Shown in pieces: positions 34,182 to 45,079 of a stretch of 64,000 bases of DNA (the stretch's first letter is position 1; each line of letters begins with the position of its first letter). This stretch comes from Emiliania huxleyi CCMP1516 (lineage: Eukaryota; Haptophyta; Isochrysidales; Noelaerhabdaceae). Below the pieces are notes generated by a model. It was not told the DNA's origin and made no database searches. It worked only from the letters and a program-made list of their open reading frames with translations. The DNA is taken from positions 1,131,522 to 1,195,521 of the forward strand of contig NW_005201792.1 of NCBI RefSeq assembly GCF_000372725.1. The letters are read 5' to 3'. Position numbers and translations under genes: made by a program.

Positions 34182-34640
34182 GAGAGAGATTTTTAGCAAT
34201 ACCAACAACTCTAACACTCACACGTCATTTGGGGCCTGGAGCCCTGTTCACGCGCGCGCGAGACGTGCAGACAGGGTTGCCAGGTGAGAGCGAATGGCGC
34301 GGTTCACGCCTCGCACAACAGACAACCAGAGAGAGAGATGCGCTCTGCATGGTGGGACATAAAAGAGAGCGAGTACTCCAGGGCGAGTAGGCCGTGCGGT
34401 CAACGCTGCCGCGCGCGACTTTGCGCGCGAGGCGGCGCAGCTTGAGAACGGGCTCGAAGAACGGGCGGTGGGCGAGAAGCCGCCGCCGAACGTCTCGTGT
34501 TGCAGCAGGTTGAAGTTGTTGCGCTTGACAAAGATCGCGTCGTGGTAGAAACCGCGATGCGCGCCTTGACGTAGCCGTGGCCGGTCTTGTGGGAGAAGGG
34601 TTGGCCGGACTGCCCGCGCGCCTTGCAGCCCATGTTGTTG
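34182..34640 (-). mobile_element. 5'-truncated LINE copy with 9-bp TSD (copy C)
   Basis: 459 bp matching the C-terminal end and 3' region of copy B (KTGHGYVKA, DRTAYSP), cut off at its 5' end. It is flanked by TTACTTGCA at 34173-34181 and 34641-34649, a clear target-site duplication. Its 3' end (minus strand) is GGTATTGCTAAAAATCTCTC. Relative to copy B it has a frameshift near 34560 and a 13-bp insertion near 34450, so it is a pseudo-copy. Confidence 0.85.
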
Positions 34641-35099
34641 TTACTTGCATGCACATGCACATGCAGTCAGGCGGCTCCCACGCGCCACGGGTTCTGGTGT
34701 TCCTGTGTTTTTGTTGCCCTGTTTTTGGCCTTACCTCCCCGCTATATTCTCACTCGCACCGTGTCGCGTGCGTGAGAGAGAGATTAGATTTTCTTCTTCT
34801 TCTCGTGTGCGTGTGCCTAGACCCTAGGGTGGTGTCGCCAGCTATGCCTGTGTATGGGCCTCGAGGTATGGGCGTGTCCACGTTGGAGCCTCCAGGTGTG
34901 GCGCCCTGGGGGGGGGGGGAGAGAGAAGGGCACCATGAAGTACGACTCGCTGGTCTCTCCGCAAGCAAGGGCCAAGGCCTCCCGACCGACCTCGTCGAAC
35001 TAACTAACTCATCGACGCGGGCTCTCTCGGCTATTACGCCTAACGGGACCGGATCTCTCTCGGGACTGGATCTCTCGGGAGGCAGCCGATAACGCTCAT

Positions 35100-35520
35100 T
35101 TTTTAGAGACGGCTCTCGAGCTCGACGCGAACGGAGGTTTCCGGATGAGACTCAAGAACGTCAATGAGGGCTGCGAGAGAGAGCCTCGGGTGTGGCGCTA
35201 CCATCGCTGGGATAGCTTCACATGCGCGAAGATGAAAGAGGGAATAGTCGTTGGATGCCTGCTCAAGGTGAGTGCTATGGCGAGCGATGACGAGGGGTTC
35301 CTCAGCGTGACGAGCAAACTCAGGGAGTTCATGGCGCTCGGATACCCTGCACACGTGCTCAACGGGGTGATCGGGCGCGCGTTTGCTCGGACAAAGGACG
35401 AACGGCTCCTACGAGCAAGACAGTGTTCGCAGTGGTGAGGAGGTTTCTTGCAAAACCCTTACCCAGACGAACCAAAAATCCAAAAAGACAGACAAATGTA
35501 TTGTGTCGGGCTACCGTCCA
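35100..35520 (+). mobile_element. Reverse transcriptase-associated fragment
   Basis: A plus-strand frame reads LETALELDANGGFRMRLKN, then WRYHRWDSFTCAKMKEGI, then FMALGYPAHVLNGVIGRAF. This layout (acidic segment, WRYH..S, then a GYP..L helix) resembles the region after the RT domain in several algal retroelements, including Penelope-like ones. No catalytic motif is visible and the frame has stops on both sides. Confidence 0.4.
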
Positions 35521-35891
35521 AAGGCGGGTGTAGTCGACCAAGGGACCACGAATCTGGTCTGTCGACAGCACGAATTTGGGATGGGACACCTTCGGGACCC
35601 GGCTGCGTGCTACTTGGATAGCACGCTTTCGGAGACACGGAGACGCTACTAGTACCGACGGCTAAGGCCGAGGCAGAAAAGGTTTCTGTTTTTCTCCGCT
35701 TTTCTTCACAGGATTTTCCTGTGAAGAGAGACGTAGAGAAACATACCTTTCAAACTCGGTGTCGAACCACCAGCTCGACGCTCACTACAAGTGAGTACAA
35801 CAAAGAAAAATGCGCGGGGTTTCACATAGGGCGAGCGTGCTGCGCCCCCCACTCTGCGGATCCACACTTTACTGCCAGTGCCAACACTTCC

Positions 35892-38406
35892 ATGGCGTCA
35901 TCGGCGCCGGCGGGCTCCGTGCACACGGTCTTTTCCGCCGAGTGCAACCCGATGTTCGACTGGCACTCGGTGGCCCTCTTTCACTCGCACCGGACGTCGG
36001 GCCAGCCGGGTGGCATCACTCGCCTCCTCGCGTGCGACAAAGAGGCGCTCGCAAGCTACCGTGGCCTGGACATCGGCCCGACCTTCGTGCACCCCAACCT
36101 GCGGCACTGGGCCGGTCACAACTACGCGGCGCTCAACAAGCCCGGCTCGGTCAAGGCCTGGCTCGAGTCGGGAGAGGTGCCGGAGAGCGTCGAGTATGTC
36201 TTGTTCATCGACGCCGACATGCTCATCAACCGGCCGCTAATTCCCGCCGAGGTTGGCGCGAGGCGCGGCACCGTCGTCTCTGCGCCCTACGACTACCTCG
36301 TCGGCACCGCGCAGGGCCTCGCCGACCTCTTCAACGTCTCCAACCAGCAGATGATGGCGCGCTGCGGAGGCGCTGCGCCTCCCCGCACGAGGCGAGGCCC
36401 TGCAGCGCTGCACCTCACGCCTCGCGCCGCGGGCAGGCATGCACCTCTTCCACCTCGATGACCTGCGCCGGATCGCCCCGCTCTGGCTCGAGTACACCCA
36501 GCGGGTCCGCGTCTTCGTATGAGCAGCCAAAGCTCACCCAAACCACAACCCTATCACCCCTCGCCCTAACCCCAGGTCCGTGTCTTCGCCTGCGAGCAGC
36601 CAAAGCGCTTCTACGAGCTGGCGTCGCCGCCCGCGCAAGGCGGGCCGGCGAGGGAGGCGCGGCGCCCTTCGGCAGTGCGCCTCACCCGCAGAGGTTTGCG
36701 ACAGGCGGCGAGGTCGGGAACGGGCGGCGGCGCCAGTTCATGTGGATGGTCGAGATGTACGGATATGTCTTTGGAGCCGCCGAGGCGACACACGCGCCGC
36801 AGCGGCGGGTCGAGTCTGCGAGCCTCCCGTGAAGCTGCTCGGAAGCTTCCTCTAGGCGGGCGTGCCGCACCACAAGATCTCGACCGAGATGATGGGGTAC
36901 GTCGGCATGGTTGGCGTGGCGCCCGGCTCCTTCATCCTGTGCGCTGTAGTAGCGGGTGGGTGGTACGTCCCCCCGCGACTCGACGACCGCGAGCCCGTCC
37001 CGCCCTCCTGCGGTCCCGCCAGGCACTACGGACTTGACTGGAAGCTGGAGAGCAAAGACGCGGGCGGCCACCCGCTCAACGCGCCCCGCTGAGAACACCG
37101 TCTTCACGCGTGCTGCTGCCGTGAACAGGCGGGCGGCTACCAGTTCAACAAGCTCAGCTACGTCGACCTCGACCCAGCCCGCTGCCAGGGCTTCTTCTTT
37201 CCGGTGCCGCCCTTCGAGCAGGAAGACGTCCGCTACCGCGACCGGCTCTGCGTGCGGCAGATGCAGGACTTCAACGACGCGCTCTGCTCGTACTACGCGC
37301 GCCACTGCGTCCACCCGCCCCGCTGCCCCGCCCGCTCGCTCGCCGCGCTCAAGAAGCTGCTGCCGAGCCAGCAGGGCGAGAGCTGCCACGACTCGGACCA
37401 GAACTGCCTCTCGTGGGCGCGCAGCGGCGAGTGCGAGCGAAACACAGGAGAGTCGCGCCCTCCCACCCACCCCTCTCGTGGGCACGCAGCGGCGAGTGCG
37501 AAACACAGGAGAGTCGCGCCCCGGGGGGGGGAGCGCCCTCCCACCCACCCCGCCCGGCCCCACCCTACCCCACCCCACCCACCCTCCCCTCCCGCCCGCC
37601 CCTCGCCGGCAGGCTTCATGACCGCCAACTGCCGCCAGTCGTGCGGCAAGTGCGACCATGTCGTCTTACTCGGCACGCCGGCCAACTGCGCCGACGCGGC
37701 CGAGTGCGGCGGCGCGCGCGAGGCTGGCCGCTGCGAGGCGGACGCAGTTGCGCTCTTGCAGGCAAGAGTGCGGGGCACAGCCTCTCCTGACACGACTCGC
37801 TGCTAGCAGGCGGACGTGGCGCTCATGCAGGAGGAGTGCGCCGCGACTTGCGGCTTCTGCTCGAAGGCCGTGGAGGCGGACACGCCCGCAGAGAGGCGCA
37901 GCTTCGACCACCAGTGCCCCGACGGGACCGATTTGGGCGGCGGTGACAACTCGTCCCCCTCCCTGCTCCACCCGCCGCCGCCGCCGCCCTCGCCGCTGGC
38001 GTCCCCGCCCTCGCCCTCCTCCACCGCTGCCGCCCGCGTCTCGCCGGCGCCGGCGCCGGTGCTTGCCCGCTCTGCCGCTCGGCCGGTGGAGCAGCCACCC
38101 CGTGGCGTGGAGGCCCGTGGCATGGAGTGGCCGCGGCCGGTGCCGCATCCCTCGCGGAAGGAGGCTGCGCCGCCGGGCGACATGCCCGCGCAGGCGGCGC
38201 GGCGCATGCCGCCCCGACCCAGAGAGCTGTACGCGGCCGAGCCGAGTGTGGCGACGGACGGGCTCCTGCTCGCCTGGCCCTTCTTTCTCGTCGCGGCTAT
38301 CGCCCTCGTGGGCTTGGGGTGGGTGTTGCGTGGCGCGTCAGACCGCAGGCGAAAGCTCAGGCTCGCAGGCGGAGTGACGAGCAGCCGGCGTGTTCCGCCT
38401 GTGTGA
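35892..38406 (+). CDS. SERGT-like glycosyltransferase with ShK domains
   Basis: Related to peptidyl-serine alpha-galactosyltransferase, a plant/algal secretory enzyme acting on Hyp-rich wall glycoproteins. Exons 35892-36369, 36437-36504, 36576-36620, 36692-36784, 36856-36938, 37023-37059, 37129-37447, 37613-37737, 37810-38406; 614 residues. Third-exon end could be 36632 (+4 residues). Motifs: VHTVFSAECNPMFDWHSVAL, SGQPGGITRLLAC, VLFIDADMLI (DAD metal site), FHLDDLRRIAPLWL, MYGYVFGAAE, LHYGLDW. Two ShK-type six-Cys modules follow (WARSGEC...FMTANCRQSCGKC; ALMQEECAATCGFC), then a Pro-rich stretch and one C-terminal membrane span (LLAWPFFLVAAIALVGLGW). Five introns are GC-AG, two GT-AG (36505-36575, 36939-37022), and 37448-37612 appears GA-AG. 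No signal peptide at the first ATG, so an upstream exon is likely. Confidence 0.8.
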
Positions 38407-38675
38407 GCCCGCAAGCTATGTGTGAGTGCTGCGGCAGTGACGCCAGTGTTAGTACCAATTAAGCGCGTGGACGGCTTCGCTCCTCTCGGCCCTCTGAGAC
38501 TGTGGTCTCCCACACTCCCTCTCGATAAGGCTCTCTCTCTATGAGACGTCACAATCCTCTCCGTCGATCTCCGCAAAAAGAGCACAACTCCGACACCCCT
38601 CAGCCCTCTGCGGACTGCGCGTGGGCCCCGTCGCCCGTGGCGTTTTGACGCGTGGCGCAATAGGACCAAGCTGGT

Positions 38676-39845
38676 CTAGATCTTGTCCAGGAGCTTGAGC
38701 GTGTTGCGGCCCATGAAGGTGGTGAGGGAGGCCGCCACCTTGCGTGCGACCGCGGCGTGCGGGCCCAGCAGTGGCAAATAAGACCGGACGAGCGTAAAGA
38801 CGAAGTTGCCAAACTTGAGCGATGAACCCATCACGTCCGCACTCGCGTCTGCGCGGCAGAGGAGCGCCGCCAAAACCTCCGTCGAGAGGGGCGGCTTCAG
38901 GGCGAGCGCCTCCTTGAGCACCACCACGTGCAGCTCGCCCCAGCTCCCGCCCTCGCCCTCGCCGCCGCCGCTGCCGCCGCCGCCGCCACTGCCGCCGCCG
39001 CCGCCGCCGCCGTCGCTGCCGCCGCCACCGCCGTCGCTGCCGCCGCCGCCGCTGCCGACCGTGCCGCCGCCGCGTGCCAAGGCCTCGACGAGACGTGCCA
39101 GGGTCGGAGGCGGCAGCTGCTTCGCGATGCGCGTGAGGGCCTCTGCCTGCGGTCCGGCTGCAGCGTCGGTGGTGAGAGTGAGCGGAAGCACGAGAGCCTC
39201 GAGGAGGGCGCCCGCGTGGCTGGAGAGGAGAGGGCCCGTCGCTGCGGCGAGGAGTCCGCGGGTCGCTGGCCGGCCACCGAGCGCCTGGAACCGCGGCAGC
39301 AGCCCGCGCCGGATGAAGGCGGCGGCGGCGTGGCCGGCGCAGCCCGCATCGCCGAAGGCGCGCGAGAGCGCCAGCACCGCCGCCTCTGGGAGCGAGGCGA
39401 GGTCGAGCAGCAAGAGCGCGCGAGAGGCGTGGTGCGGCGAGACGCAGCACGAGTCCACGAGCAGGCGAAGGCCCGACTCGCACGCGCGCTCGAGCGCCTC
39501 GTCACTCGCATGCGGTGCAGTAAGCTGTGGCTTCAGCGCCGCGATGCCATCCGCCGCTGAGCCCAAGTCTCCCTGTTCAGCCGGCGCCTTGGGGGCGGCC
39601 AGCGTTCCGGGCGGCAAAGTCCGCAGCCGCTTGGGTATCGCGGCGCCATCGCTGCTGGACTCTCTCTCGTCAGCAGCACGCTTTGCGCAGTCACTGCCCG
39701 CCGCCGCCGCCGCTGCATCCTCCGCCGCTCTTTCGTACTCCTCCCACCCGTCGCGAAGTCGCACAGGCGGCGTGGCGGCGGCGGGTGCGGCAGGCACGTC
39801 GAACGGGTCGAGCGCGCAGCGCTCGGTCGGCAGCAGAAAGGCCAT
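38676..39845 (-). CDS. FANCE-like protein (Fanconi anaemia group E)
   Basis: Single-exon protein of 389 residues from the ATG at 39845. The helical repeat region and C-terminal block (SSLKFGNFVFTLVRSYLPLL, then FMGRNTLKLLDKI) resemble the FANCE C-terminal domain, which in other eukaryotes links FANCC and FANCD2 in the interstrand-crosslink repair core complex. A Gly/Ser-rich linker of about 50 residues (GSGGGGSDGGGG type) interrupts the helical array. The assignment rests on the C-terminal pattern and overall helical layout; a different ARM/HEAT-like protein is possible. Confidence 0.55.
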   Translation of the reverse strand: MAFLLPTERCALDPFDVPAAPAAATPPVRLRDGWEEYERAAEDAAAAAAGSDCAKRAADERESSSDGAAIPKRLRTLPPGTLAAPKAPAEQGDLGSAADGIAALKPQLTAPHASDEALERACESGLRLLVDSCCVSPHHASRALLLLDLASLPEAAVLALSRAFGDAGCAGHAAAAFIRRGLLPRFQALGGRPATRGLLAAATGPLLSSHAGALLEALVLPLTLTTDAAAGPQAEALTRIAKQLPPPTLARLVEALARGGGTVGSGGGGSDGGGGGSDGGGGGGGSGGGGGSGGGEGEGGSWGELHVVVLKEALALKPPLSTEVLAALLCRADASADVMGSSLKFGNFVFTLVRSYLPLLGPHAAVARKVAASLTTFMGRNTLKLLDKI

Positions 39846-40321
39846 CGTTTGGCGGGAAGAATTCGCGCGCCCACAGCACACTGGGGAGATGGTTTCTTTC
39901 TTTCAGAGAGCGAATTGGGAGAGAGACAGCGGACCACTGCTGGCAATAACACGGGAGCTGTCAGCGGGCTGCTGGCTAACGGGGAAAGAAAGCCTGCCTA
40001 TTTCCTACGTAAAAAGCCCGAAATCGCACGACAGGACGGTTAGTGACAATCCACACCTGATCCACACACGCGCACGTTCTTCCTTTCGCTTTTGCTGTTC
40101 CTTCTCTCGATGAGATTGCGCAGTCCTTCCTGTCCAGTTCATGTCCGTCTCGATCTTGTTGCACAGCGGTCAGCGGTCAGCGCCAAAATCTCAAGTCCAT
40201 ATTGATATCTCGACGCCGATGGAGAGTTGCCCCCCCCCCTTCCGTGGTCCGAGTGCGGTTCAGACCTCAAATCAACGGTGATGAAGCTGAGTGGCGGCTT
40301 TCGCGCGACAATCGAGAGCTC
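39846..40321. other. Intergenic
   Basis: Upstream flank of the FANCE-like gene, meeting the 3' end of the phosphate transporter. No gene seen. Confidence 0.45.
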
Positions 40322-42471
40322 TCACTGGTTGATGGCGGCGCGGCCGATGGCGACGAACCCGGCGGAGAGGAGAGCGGCGAAGGGCAGCGTCAGCACCTAG
40401 CAGGCGTGTGGGGCGTGCAGGCGAGTTGTGCCGCGCACCCAAGCCGACGACAGGATCTAGCTAGGCGCGCGCCCAAGTGAGCGCAATCTTGCCAAAGAGC
40501 TTGCAGTTGGCGCCCCCCCCCTCAGCCTTTTCCTCCGGCTTCTTGCCGCAGTCCTTGACGAGGCCGATGAAGACGACGGCGCCCACCTTTAAGCGCAGAG
40601 AGAATCAGGCCCCGGTGCGGTGAAACCTACCCATCGACACCCAGTAGGCTGTGGGGGCGGGCTGAGCTCTCCCCTCGTACGTGTCTCCCCACACGCCGTC
40701 CTGTGATAGGAAGGGAGGGGGGGGGGGGGATGCAATCCCGGGCTATGACCCCACGCGCCTGGCAGTGCGTGGAGGATACGGGGAGGCCGACGATGGTCGC
40801 GATCACCACCTGTGGCAGGCTCACGACGTATCCGTGAGGCCGGGTGAGAAAGAGTGGGGGGGGACAGAGAGCGGGGGCTAGAGCGGGGCGATTGCTTGGT
40901 GTGAGCGACCAAAGGTATATAGAGCCTGATATAGAGGGGGCACGGAGGCATTGGGGGCGAGGGCGGCTCGCCGACAGGGTGGACGCCATCTCGATCGAGA
41001 AGCCCATGTGGAAGTTGAGTTCCGCGAGGTCGGAGCCGATGGTCTGGATGACGCGGTACCCGAGGGTGATGATGCCCAGCGCGACGAACGCGCCCGCGAT
41101 CGACATGATCCACCACGGCGTCTCGGCGTCTCCGCACGCGTACAGGCCGTCGGAGTAGGAGAGGTAGACGGCCGAGAAGGCGCCGGTCGAGTTGGCGGTG
41201 TCGTTGGCGCCGTGAGCAAAAGACTCGAGGCATGCGACGAAGACGAGCACGTACTTGAACACGTTGAGTGCGTCTTCCTGGCCGTGCTCGAGCACGTGGC
41301 CGATGCGCATCCACTTCCAGAGCAGAGTGCGCATCGGCGAGGTGAAGTCGTCGATGGCATTCTCCATGCGCGTCTTCATGCCGGCGCGGTGCACCAGGTC
41401 TTCGTACTCCTGCTGCGACATGCGCACGACCTTCTCCTCGTCCTCGGCGGCTGCCACGCCCGGCAGCGTGCTCTCCGGCGGGCTCGGCGGCGGGCTCACC
41501 AGCGCGAGGCGGTCCTCGAGCTCTCGAACGCGAGCCGGCAGAGACGTCATCTCCTCCCGCCTCGCCGCCTCCTCCGCCTCGAGCGCCTCGCGGTCCCTCA
41601 CCGAGGAGGGCAGCCTCTTGGCCACCTCAGGCGTGACGACGAAGGTCGCGAGGACGTGCATCACGACGCCGATGGCCACGGCGATGATGATCTTGCCCAT
41701 GATTGGGATGCTCTTGGTGGGCTTGGACTTGAGCATGATCATGAAGGCGATGATGAAGGTGGCAATCGAGTAGAGGTACGGGAGGAGGAGGAGAGCGTTG
41801 CGCGTCGGCTTGCTGGATGCGAGCGTGAGCCTCTCGGTCAGCTTGTAGATGCAGATGCCGATGAAGCCGGAGAGGAGCGGCGACGCGACCCAGGAGACGA
41901 TGATGGCGGAGAGGCCGCCGTCGAATGACCAGTTCAGGCAGGAAAAGCCGTTCATCTCGTAGGACCCGACGACTGTCATGCCGACGACCGCGCCGACAAT
42001 CGCGTGCGTGGTGGAGACGGGCATCTTGGCGAACGTGGAGAGGAGCAGGAAGATCGTGGCGGCGATGAGGGAGCCGCACATGCCGACGGCGTACACGGAC
42101 ATGCCCGAGTCGCAGTGGCCGCACCCCCAGCACTCTGGGTCGTCGATGTCGGCCACGCCCTTCTGGATGGTGCCCGAGACGCCGTATCCGAGCAGGGTGG
42201 CGCCCAACCACTCGAAGAAGCCGCCGAGGCAGACGGCGAGGCCGAGCGGGATTGCGCCCGAGCCGACCGACGAGCCCCAAGAATTGGCCGAGTCGTTTGC
42301 GCCGATGCAGAAGCACATACCGGCGCCAATGATTGCGCTGACCACGAGGAGAGCGGTGTCTCCTTCCATGTCCGCATACTTGCCGTTGTAGTAGGCACAG
42401 GTGCTCTGATTGCCGTCAAAGGCCGGATCGTTGCAGTCGTAGGCGTGGTCGACACACTCGGCCAGCGGCAT
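40322..42471 (-). CDS. PiT/PHO4-family phosphate:cation symporter
   Basis: Plasma-membrane or organellar inorganic phosphate transporter, normally Na+- or H+-coupled. Exons 42471-40972, 40809-40759, 40586-40473, 40396-40322; 579 residues. Both PHO4 half-repeats are present: GANDSANSWGSSVGSGAI near the N-terminus and GANDTANSTGAFSAVYLS in the second half, with THAIVGAVVG and STTH-like LPVSSTHCQ before the end. Between them is a long hydrophilic loop with charged, coiled-coil-like sequence, as in animal and fungal PiT. The last exon (VLTLPFAALL onward) supplies the final span. All three introns (40810-40971, 40587-40758, 40397-40472) start GC. Phosphate supply is often limiting for marine algae. 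Confidence 0.92.
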
Positions 42472-43231
42472 GGCGGCGACGGACCTTGGAGCGGCGAAAC
42501 CAGGCGGGACACAGACCGACGGTGGAGAGTGCAGGACTGTCTTTTGGCGTTAGCAATAACGCCGAAAAGACAAAGGAGACCAAAAGATAACGCACGGCCC
42601 CCCAGCGGAGCTGGGAAGAGGACCGCCGCAAGCGGCGTGGCGTGGAGCGGTTGTGCATCCCTCCGGGGGCCCCTCTGCGCCGGGGAGGCGTTGTTGGAGG
42701 CTAGGACGCAAGCGTCCGTCGCCCTTTTCAAACTCGGGGCCCACTCCGCTACGCTCCGACCCGAATTTGGAGGGCCTGAAAAGTTTAAGGTGTTGCTGCG
42801 CAAAAGGGTGGGGAGCCGCGGCGGCGCCGCAGGCGCGGGCGCGCAGTGGAAGCACGCTAGCCATACACATTCGGGTCGTGACGGCTCGAGGGTGCGCACA
42901 CTAGCGGCCGGACGCCTCACCCGCGGACGCCACGCGCACCCTCCAACATCGCCGCCGAGCCCAACGCCCTGCCGTCAATCTCGACGAGCGCCGCACACCT
43001 GCGCGGACAGTGGGCAGACGTTGCCGCCTTGTGTCCTCGTGTGCCCGGAAAGCCTCGAGCCGGCGCGCACCGGTGGCAGCGCAGGATGAGGCGGCAGCAG
43101 TGGAGGGTTGGGGCGCATTTGAAGGCGCTGGCCCCGACGCGCCATTAACTGGGTCGGAGTGGTTCCTCACCCCTCTGGTTTCAGTCAAGCGGGAAGAGTC
43201 TGTGCAAGGGGGGCGGATGGGGCTGGCTGCG
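42472..43231. other. Intergenic
   Basis: 5' flank of the phosphate transporter. Rich in short inverted C/G runs. No coding pattern I can support. Confidence 0.4.
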
Positions 43232-43848
43232 TCACCTTGGAGCATGAAAGGTTCCTACAGTAAGGCTACTCGAGTACGCAGCACCTTGGCTTGGCCCCCG
43301 AGCGGGGAGGCGGTCGACGACGCGCAGCATGGCGGTGAGCGCAGCCTGACGACGCGTCTTGATGGACGGATCCTTCTGCCGGCTGACCAATTCCGCCCAC
43401 CTCTTGACCGGCGGCTTCGTCACCAACATGCGCTCGAGAGGCGGAGCAGCCTCGATGCGATCCAGTTCGGTAGCTATCTTGTCGCGCAGCGCATCGTCAA
43501 AAGGCAGGTTGTTACAGGCGTCGCGAGCGTCCCCGAGGTCACGCAGGAGGCCCTCCATATGTGTTGCAATAGCCCCCGGCTGTGGTTGCTGCAGTGCTCC
43601 CGTAAAACGAGCGATGTCTTGGCACCAGCTGATAGCTTGCGTCCGTCCACGGCCCAGATCACATGAGTGGTGCAGAGATTGGGTGTTTCCACAATCAAAC
43701 CGTCCGTGAAGAGGCGTTTGTTCACGGACAGCGAGGCTGGCCGCACAGAGGCTGGCCGCAAGCGGAGCTCCCCACCGGCGGCGGGTTTGAGCGCGCCGGC
43801 GGCGGACCGCCGCCGGCGCGCTCGCTTCGGCGGATGGCTGAGCGGCAC
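43232..43848 (-). CDS. Hypothetical protein, at least two exons
   Basis: Two minus-strand frames look coding: KRLFTDGLIVETPNLCTTHV with IWAVDGRKLSAGAKTS (about 43620-43730), and after a frame change GLLRDLGDARDACNNLPF, RDKIATELDRIEA, LVTKPPVKRWAELVSRQKDP (about 43300-43560). The junction near 43600 probably contains a short intron. Mostly helical and charged; no family recognised. The start is not resolved. Confidence 0.4.
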
Positions 43849-44262
43849 AGTTTCTGGCCGCCCGGCCTGCGAGCAGTCGCCGCGAGACGATCGAAGGCGC
43901 TCAGTTCAAGCGCGCCGCCATGCCAGATCTCGCCCCACGCCCCGACCAGACCGGGCAGTACGTGCAGGAATGATGCAGGCATGATGGATGGGTGTGGTGA
44001 GCACGCCAGCGGCACCGCTGCGCACTCTCAGGGTCGCAGCCGCCTATCTTGTGAGGGGCGTGGCTCGGGGCGGGCGCGAGAAGTCGAGGAGCGCGGCGCG
44101 CGCGTGCGCGCGCGTGCTAAAGTCGGTTTACATTTCATCACTGGTATGAAAGAGAGCCAAAACGGCACGCGCGCCGCGCGCACGCGCGCTCGCATCACCT
44201 CAACACTCACACAGCAAATCAAAGATGCGGCCAGCCGTGCACCGACAAGTTTCTTCGACGAG

Positions 44263-44785
44263 TTGTCAGATGTCACGATGCATCCGAAGGGGACCCCAGC
44301 GCCGGCATCATCCGTAGAGGCACGAGTGTTCGAAGAGAGAGTGGACCTGAGCAACAACATGACCTGGAGGCAAATGCTCGGAGTGGGAGTTAGAAATGTG
44401 GTCCTTGCGCGAGGGGAGCTCGATAGACTCGAGGGGCCAGGATATGCAGCAAGGAGGGCGGAGCTGCGCCGAAAGGCGAAAGAAGCCGAGAGAACAAGGG
44501 AACGGCAGGCGGCGGCGGCGCAGGACGAGGCAGAAGAGAATGACGCGACAGAGGAGGAAGTGACAAGGGAGAGAACGACGAGAGTGGGACGGCCGCGAGG
44601 TGGCATGAAGGTTGCAGCGAGAATCGGCGAGAGACTGCGAAAAGAGATAGGAAGAGGCAGACTCCCTAGGGTGGGCGACGGCTAGCGCATCACACTCCTC
44701 TCCTTAAAATCCCTGTGTGGTGGCGGCGTGCCGTCCTCCCATCCCTCCCTTGGGTTGTCTGTTTTCTTTCTTTCTTTTTCTTCGA
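44263..44785 (+). repeat. Duplicated coding cassette, copy 1 (pair of 61011-61537)
   Basis: About 95% identical by eye to 61011-61537 across a 140-codon frame and into a downstream intron-like repeat. It encodes LSDVTMHPKGTPAPASSVEA, VDLSNNMTWRQMLGVGVRNV, then a highly charged tail ending RVGDG at 44685. Here the preceding sequence (ARARITSTLTQQIKDAASRA) is unrelated to that of copy 2 and gives no convincing start, so this copy may be truncated. 44711-44785 is an introner-like segment ending in ATCAAAAG. Confidence 0.75.
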
Positions 44786-45079
44786 TCAAAAGAGCGAGAG
44801 AATCCAACACGCCAGGCCGCTGCCGCCCAGGCTCGGGCCGAGAGGGAAAAGGCCCTCGACTTTGCTCAGGGCGCAGGGCAGGTTGACGGCGTCTGGTACC
44901 TCGACTCCAAGGAACTGAAGCTTGCACTCGACAGGTGGGAGCGGAGGAACGACTCCGACGCAAGCTCTCTCCCACAATCTCTCGCACAATCTCTCGAACC
45001 CAGTGAGCGCGGCAGTGATGACTGCCCCATCCTCTCCGAAGATTCGTTCACCGGCTTCTCCGACTGCGCTGATTGGTAG
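44786..45079 (+). CDS. Acidic hypothetical protein, 3' exon
   Basis: After the intron-like repeat the frame reads ERENPTRQAAAAQARAERE, then VWYLDSKELKLALDRWERR, a Ser-rich stretch and FTGFSDCADW with a stop at 45077-45079. Protein-like and acidic, but no known domain. It may be the last exon of a gene into which the cassette and its intron were inserted. Confidence 0.4.
   Translation, partial: SKERENPTRQAAAAQARAEREKALDFAQGAGQVDGVWYLDSKELKLALDRWERRNDSDASSLPQSLAQSLEPSERGSDDCPILSEDSFTGFSDCADW

Noticed and set aside
36362..37810. Reading the SERGT-like gene as a pseudogene because of its frame changes and stops
   Set aside because: Every interruption is removed by a 67-165 nt segment ending in AG, and the nine exons sum to a multiple of three with conserved motifs across each junction.
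38806..40113. 435-codon plus-strand frame rich in Pro/Ser/Arg
   Set aside because: Shadow of the FANCE-like gene on the minus strand.
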